Source of the DNA: Ascaphus truei | Lineage: Eukaryota > Chordata > Amphibia > Anura > Ascaphidae | Assembly: GCA_036426205.1 (NCBI GenBank) | Contig: CM071573.1 | Coordinates: forward strand, 41,932,106 to 41,996,105 | Direction: 5' to 3' | DNA: 64,000 nucleotides | Shown: piece after piece, positions 60,098 to 64,000 of the stretch | Numbering within the stretch: the stretch's first letter is position 1 | Layout of the letters: each line of letters starts with the position of its first letter | Notes under the pieces: generated by a model | What the model saw: the letters and a program-made list of their open reading frames with translations, nothing else | What the model was told of the DNA's origin: nothing | The model's database searches: none | Made by a program: the position numbers and the translations under genes

Positions 60098-60197
60098 TTA
60101 GGCCTTGGCCATGTTTGGCGCTTGCTGCCGCTCGCTCTACCAGGAGCTTTTTGCTGTCCTTACAGAGGAGACAGCAAGCGCTTGGGAGGCGGGTATC

Positions 60198-60394
60198 ACT
60201 GTGTGTGTGTGTGTCACTTGGTAGCTGTCAGGTGTGTTGTCACGGGGAACGGATGTTTGGTGTGTGTCGTGGTGCTTCAGTGTTGTGGTGTGTGTGTGTG
60301 TGTGTGGGTGTGTGTGTGTGTGTGTGTGTGTCTGGTGGTGTGTGTGTGTGTGTGTGTGTGTTGCCGTGATGTAGTTGTGCGTGTGTGTGTGTGT
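60198..60394. repeat. (GT)n-rich tract
   Basis: Long runs of GT interrupted by GGTGCTTCAGTG and similar. The frames through it are low-complexity and not genes. Confidence 0.92.
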
Positions 60395-60487
60395 ATTATA
60401 TATATAGTTTTAAAATTAAAACAACGACATGTTGTGGAGAATAAATTATTTATTCATCATTGTGCAAACTTTGATAAATATATTCAC

Positions 60488-60870
60488 GCACGCCTCACCA
60501 AAAACCACACGCACACAACACACGCGACTCACGCACGCACCACACCACACACACACAGCACACACCCACCACACAAAGGCACACCACCACACACACATCA
60601 TACACTCCCACATGCATTCAATACACACACATGCTATACACATGCACACACACCCTCAACACCACACACACATCAATACACCACAATTCATACCCTAACA
60701 CAAAACACACTGCACACACCCACATGAAGCAACACACATTCATACCACACACACACATCATATACACACACACCCACAACACGCATGCATACACATACAC
60801 ACTACATGCCCACCCACATTCATCCATCACCCCCCTGCATACACCAGAAAACAACACACACACATTCCTC
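60488..60870. repeat. CA-rich tract, inverse of the GT tract
   Basis: ACACAC-rich with CCACCACACA, CATACAC and CACCCACA variants. Together with 60198-60394 it forms an imperfect inverted pair around a ~90-base AT-rich centre. Confidence 0.9.
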
Positions 60871-61079
60871 CACCACCAGGTACGCCCCCCCCTCTTCACC
60901 CCCCTCATCCCCACCCCCTCACACCTTCCCCCCCCGCCCCTTATCCCCCACAACATTCTCACGGCACACGTCACCCACTTCACACACACCACATCCACAC
61001 ACCAATGTCAGCAAACACAGCACATACTACACTATACACCCACTACAACAACACACATGATACCTTTATCATTACAGAA

Positions 61080-61292
61080 GGGGGAACTGGCTCGTGCATA
61101 AGGGGGACAACAGGGGATCGGCAGAAGGGGGAAGCGGGAAGGGAAATCGGGCAGAAGTGGGCAGGGATCGGGCAGAAGGGGTGCACTGGATCGGTCAAAG
61201 TGGGCAGGGATCGGGCAGAAGGGGGACAGGGATCGGGCAGAAGGGGGGCAGGAATCCGGCAGAAGGGGGGGGGATCGGGCAGAAGGGGGACA
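61080..61292. repeat. G-rich minisatellite, ~20-24 bp unit
   Basis: Repeats of GGGATCGGGCAGAAGGGG with small length changes, at least seven units. Several GGGG runs could form G-quadruplexes. Confidence 0.88.
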
Positions 61293-61299
61293 GAACCTT

Positions 61300-61570
61300 C
61301 AGTGGGGGCGGCCGGGAGCGGCGCGTCACTGGCTGGGGCGGCCATGATGTCACGAGCGGGTTCCGCCCTCATTGGGCGAACCCTCACGGGACCGCGCCTG
61401 TCTCGCCGGCAAGCGGGGAATTTTACAATTCCCCTAAGACCTGCGCTTCCCAGCGCCGGAAGCGCAGGGTGACCCCTATTTAAACCGCTCTAAATTGCGG
61501 CGTAGGCTCCAGTGCTGACGGTATCTGCGCGCTTCCAGCACGCTTCCTCGCAAGCACGCGGGATCATGTC
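61300..61570. promoter_or_regulatory. CpG-rich block upstream of DCLRE1A (possible promoter)
   Basis: Rich in CpG (GGCGGCCGGGAGCGGCGCGT, CTCGCCGGCAAGCGGGG, CAGCGCCGGAAGCGCAGGG) and ends about 320 bases before the DCLRE1A start codon. It is where the shared NHLRC2/DCLRE1A promoter would be expected. GCGCCGGAAGCG resembles an ETS/GABPA site (CCGGAAG). However, it lies inside the TIR-bounded element, so it may just be GC-rich MITE DNA. Confidence 0.35.
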
Positions 61571-61609
61571 CGGGGCCTTATTGTTACTGATCTTTATTTA
61601 GACGGAATA

Positions 61610-61672
61610 TTTAATTTTATTAAATATATATATATTTATATATGTATTTATATATATATATAATATATATAT
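61610..61672. repeat. (TA)n-rich tract
   Basis: ATATATAT runs with TTTATATATGTATTTATATA interruptions, between the Harbinger-like element and DCLRE1A. Confidence 0.9.
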
Positions 61673-61889
61673 GACACTTTTTAAACAGTCTCACTTTATG
61701 TTCGTGGATGACAAATTCAGCAGAATTGTTTTGAAAACGCAGTGCATGTTCATGTAATCATTTTTAACAGAATCCTCCACTGCTGGTTGGCCGACAAATT
61801 CTCCAGTTTTCAGTTGCTAACATTTCTTTGTTCAGTCTCAATTTTCTTTACCGTTTATTCTACGCTTATTTTTTTTCTTTTACATATAG

Positions 61890-62336
61890 TTTTTAAAATG
61901 TCTGACAAAGAAATGCTTGAAGATGATATCTGGGAGTATAAATCCATAAGGAAAACCAAACAGTCAGACAAACCTGCTGAGATAAACGCCGCCAAGAAAG
62001 AGCAAACAAAAGCAGTAAAACCAAAGCGAAGAGGCGTCAGGAGAGCAGGTTCTGTGGCGAGTGCTAAAAATACGAAGAGAAGTCAGGTGCCAAATGGAAA
62101 TATCGCTCAACCTTCCCCAACAAGAGATCAAAATAAACGAAAACAAATTCCTCAAGCTGATGCAACTACACCAACAAAGAAACATACTGTTAATAAGAAA
62201 CAAAGTCCTAGGACTCCACAGCCTAAACATGATGGGCACTGCCCCAGCTGCCAGATGCCATTCTCCATATTGCTGGTTCAGACGCCACGATGGCACGCGA
62301 GTGAATGTTTGGACACACCAGGATGCAATGAAAAGG
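61890..62336 (+). CDS. DCLRE1A: DCLRE1A first coding exon (start codon and UBZ4 finger)
   Basis: An acceptor (pyrimidine run, then ACATATAG) ends at 61889, so there is probably an upstream 5' UTR exon. ATG is at 61898, nine bases into the exon; the next ATG, five codons later, gives MLEDDIWEYKS, close to the human start, so either could be used. The exon encodes 146 codons plus one base and ends at AAAAGG/GTAAG. PKRRGVRR is a likely nuclear signal. The finger is CPSC, then W-HASEC, a C-x2-C-x14-H-x3-C UBZ4 pattern known to bind ubiquitinated PCNA. The frame is also open upstream of the acceptor (61742 on), but that part looks intronic. Confidence 0.94.
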
Positions 62337-64000
62337 GTAAGAAATTCTGTCACTTTTCTAAAAAATATTTTGCCACTAATGATAAATTTATAGTTACTTA
62401 TTTCCAGGTATATTATTGAAACCAGAGCTCAGGTGTATTTATCGACTTTACCGCTGTTTCGGGCACGGTGTAAGACTTATTTCTTCCTTCTGGCTTTTCG
62501 TGTCTAACAAAATTAATTGTGTATCATTTTACTGTAGTTTGTTCTTAAACCGACTATAGAATATTGTGGTGCTCCCTTAAGTGGAGGAGTGCTTTTAATT
62601 AAAAAGTAAATGATGATGAAACTGTACCAAGCTACTGTTTCTACAGTGATTCAGATAATGTACAAACAATTACACTTGATTGTTTGTTTTAACTATACAT
62701 AGAACTATTTCAACATTTACAAATGTTATTTTGTTCTGTATCACCATAACAATTTCTAAATTGTTTGTACTATCAGCTTTTCCCTTGTTGTTTTGTGTCT
62801 TTTCTTATATTAAAACTATATCTACATTTTCCCTGGGGTTTAGACAATTATGAATGAATATTACTATTCACCTTCATCTGGTGAACTATTATTATGTAGA
62901 AGGATTCCCCTATGTGTTCTTCCTTTTTGCTTAGCATGGGTGGGCATAATACTTAGGCGCCACTGTTTTTTTTGGGGGTGGGGAGGTGGGGGGTGAGAGA
63001 GGCAGCTGCTGTGTATCTGTGACACACTAAAACACACACAGACTCTCTGAGATACAATCACACTCACTCACTCTCACACACGCTCCCTCCTACCATAATG
63101 TACATTGAGAGCACGGATGGGGTACTCACGCGGTCCCCGTCCTCACTGAGCTGCGCGGTGACTTGACCTGTCAATCACTGCCACTGCTGGTCCCACCTGC
63201 TTAGATCCGGCTTTGATGCCACAGTGGTGACTAGAGGTCACAGCACAGGCTCCGGGGGGGGGCAAATTTTAGTCGACCAGGCATCCAGGATTTTAACATT
63301 CCTGGGTTAGAGTTAATGGGCATTCCAGAAAATAAGGGTCTGAGTGGGTTATAGCTTAATTTTTAATTTCTCTAAGGGGAAATATGTTGGGGCAGGTGGT
63401 ATATAGTTATTATTCAATACTACTAAAGACTTTAACACAAGCAGTGTCTGAGTGGTTCTTTTTGACCCATTTAGGCTGCATTGCTACGATTTATGCTTGG
63501 ACCACAATAGTTTTAAAGACCTTAAAACCTGTGAGAGGCATTCAGCTTGTTGGTCTGCAAACTGGTATATTCCATTCTGGCAGACAACTGGTTAACTGTT
63601 TTTATACTGCTTCCTAAAACTTTCCCTTTCCCCCCAGAATGTCCTGATGGTGTAATGTGCACTTCAACCATTCCTTCTCACTACAAGCGATATTCACACT
63701 TCCAGCTTGCCCAGAGCAGAGCCTTGGATGATTCTGTCTCTTCAAGAACATACACCCCAGACTGGACATATTCTAAACATGCCACGTCAAATATCTCAGA
63801 TAGTTTTCACCTTAAAATTGGAGTGGCAGAAAAACTGACTAATAATTTATTAAGTGCTCAAAATGGCAATAGTGCGTTACAATTGATTAATAAAAATGTG
63901 AACACAAAATCTCCCAAATCCACATCTCCTGCAAACTCTCAAGACAGAGTTGAGAGGTCCTCACTTGATGCTTGGCTTTTCTCCCCATCTAAAAATGATA
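61898..64000 (+). CDS. DCLRE1A: DCLRE1A / SNM1A, DNA cross-link repair exonuclease (spliced, 5' part)
   Basis: Two coding exons are present: 61898-62336, and 63638 to the window end. Together they give about 267 N-terminal codons of a protein that is about 1040 residues in people. SNM1A is a nuclear 5'-3' exonuclease of the metallo-beta-lactamase/beta-CASP class that helps unhook interstrand DNA cross-links. Only the regulatory N-terminus is here: DIWEYKS near the start, a Lys/Arg-rich stretch (likely nuclear localisation), and a UBZ4 ubiquitin-binding zinc finger with C115, C118, H133 and C137. The catalytic domain lies to the right of the window. NHLRC2 is divergent on the left, as in human. 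Confidence 0.95.
62337..63637 (+). other. DCLRE1A intron between the two coding exons
   Basis: 1301 bases bounded by GTAAG and a CCCCCCAG acceptor. It is AT-rich, with a G-rich run near 62967-63000 and CA/CT-rich short repeats near 63033-63085. I see no exon in it. Confidence 0.85.
63638..64000 (+). CDS. DCLRE1A: DCLRE1A second coding exon (cut by window end)
   Basis: The acceptor CCCCCCAG is followed by AA TGT CCT; the first two bases complete a Glu codon with the trailing G of the previous exon. It reads ECPDGVMCTSTIPSHYKRYS and then HFQLAQSRA, matching the human segment just after the UBZ finger. It continues open for 120 codons to 64000 through a Ser/Asn-rich, low-conservation region. 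In other vertebrates this is a very long exon, and no donor is visible before the end of the window. Confidence 0.94.

Larger units (their letters stand above)
60101..61577. mobile_element. Harbinger-like element filled with simple repeats
   Basis: Flanked by TTA at 60098-60100 and 61578-61580. Ends GGCCTTGGCCATGTTTGGCG and the inverse of GGCCCCGGACATGATCCCGC, matching at about 11 of the first 16. The interior holds (GT)n, (CA)n, a G-rich minisatellite and a CpG-rich block (61300-61570). No transposase. It may be two nested elements with simple repeats grown inside. Confidence 0.6.

Noticed and set aside
60115..61101. Long frames rich in Val/Cys or Thr/His
   Set aside because: Translations of GT and CA repeats; no real protein signal.
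61005..61483. Frames through the G-rich minisatellite and CpG block
   Set aside because: Repeated short peptide from a minisatellite. I checked the minus strand for NHLRC2 exon 1 and saw no match.

Overview
The window is vertebrate nuclear DNA. Its repeat content (palindromic hAT-type, Harbinger-type, TTAA-type and mariner-type MITEs, L1-like and L2-like LINEs, a Gypsy-class LTR element) points to an amphibian, most likely a frog; the species is not identifiable from sequence alone. Two conserved single-copy genes lie head to head, as in other tetrapods. NHLRC2 runs on the minus strand: eight coding exons between 55629 and 3347, all with GT/AG boundaries and matching phases. DCLRE1A (SNM1A) runs on the plus strand from 61898 and leaves the window at 64000. 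Exon 1 of NHLRC2 (about 59 codons) was not found, and its C-terminal exons lie beyond position 1. Everything else is introns and repeats.

Layout: 230-1690 L2/Rex1-like LINE fragment on the minus strand; 3347-23202 NHLRC2 exons 9 to 4 with introns carrying many MITEs and one 5'-truncated L1-like LINE with a 12-bp target duplication (18249-19873); 26763-26797 a 35-base N gap; 26798-43426 'copy A' and 43891-54906 'copy B', two versions of one ~11-kb segment that contains NHLRC2 exon 3; 55477-55629 NHLRC2 exon 2; 56918-59117 a fold-back element with 165-bp arms; 60101-61577 a Harbinger-like element full of GT/CA and G-rich repeats, occupying the expected shared promoter; 61898-64000 DCLRE1A.

The most notable structure is the copy A / copy B pair. 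Copy B carries an intact exon 3 and a solo LTR flanked by a GGCTC duplication. Copy A carries a frameshifted exon 3 and, at the same site, a whole LTR element (LTR-PBS-IN-RT-RNase H-PPT-LTR). In this element integrase precedes reverse transcriptase, the unusual order of Gmr1-like Gypsy elements. Between the copies lies a perfect 146-bp palindrome with strand switches at short natural inverted repeats. The dense single-base indels, the N gap and the palindrome make an assembly artefact (two haplotypes or unpolished long reads placed in series) more likely than a real tandem duplication; if so, the two copies are alleles that differ by full element versus solo LTR.

I found no convincing new gene system. 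The interest lies in the duplication, the LTR element and the repeat families.
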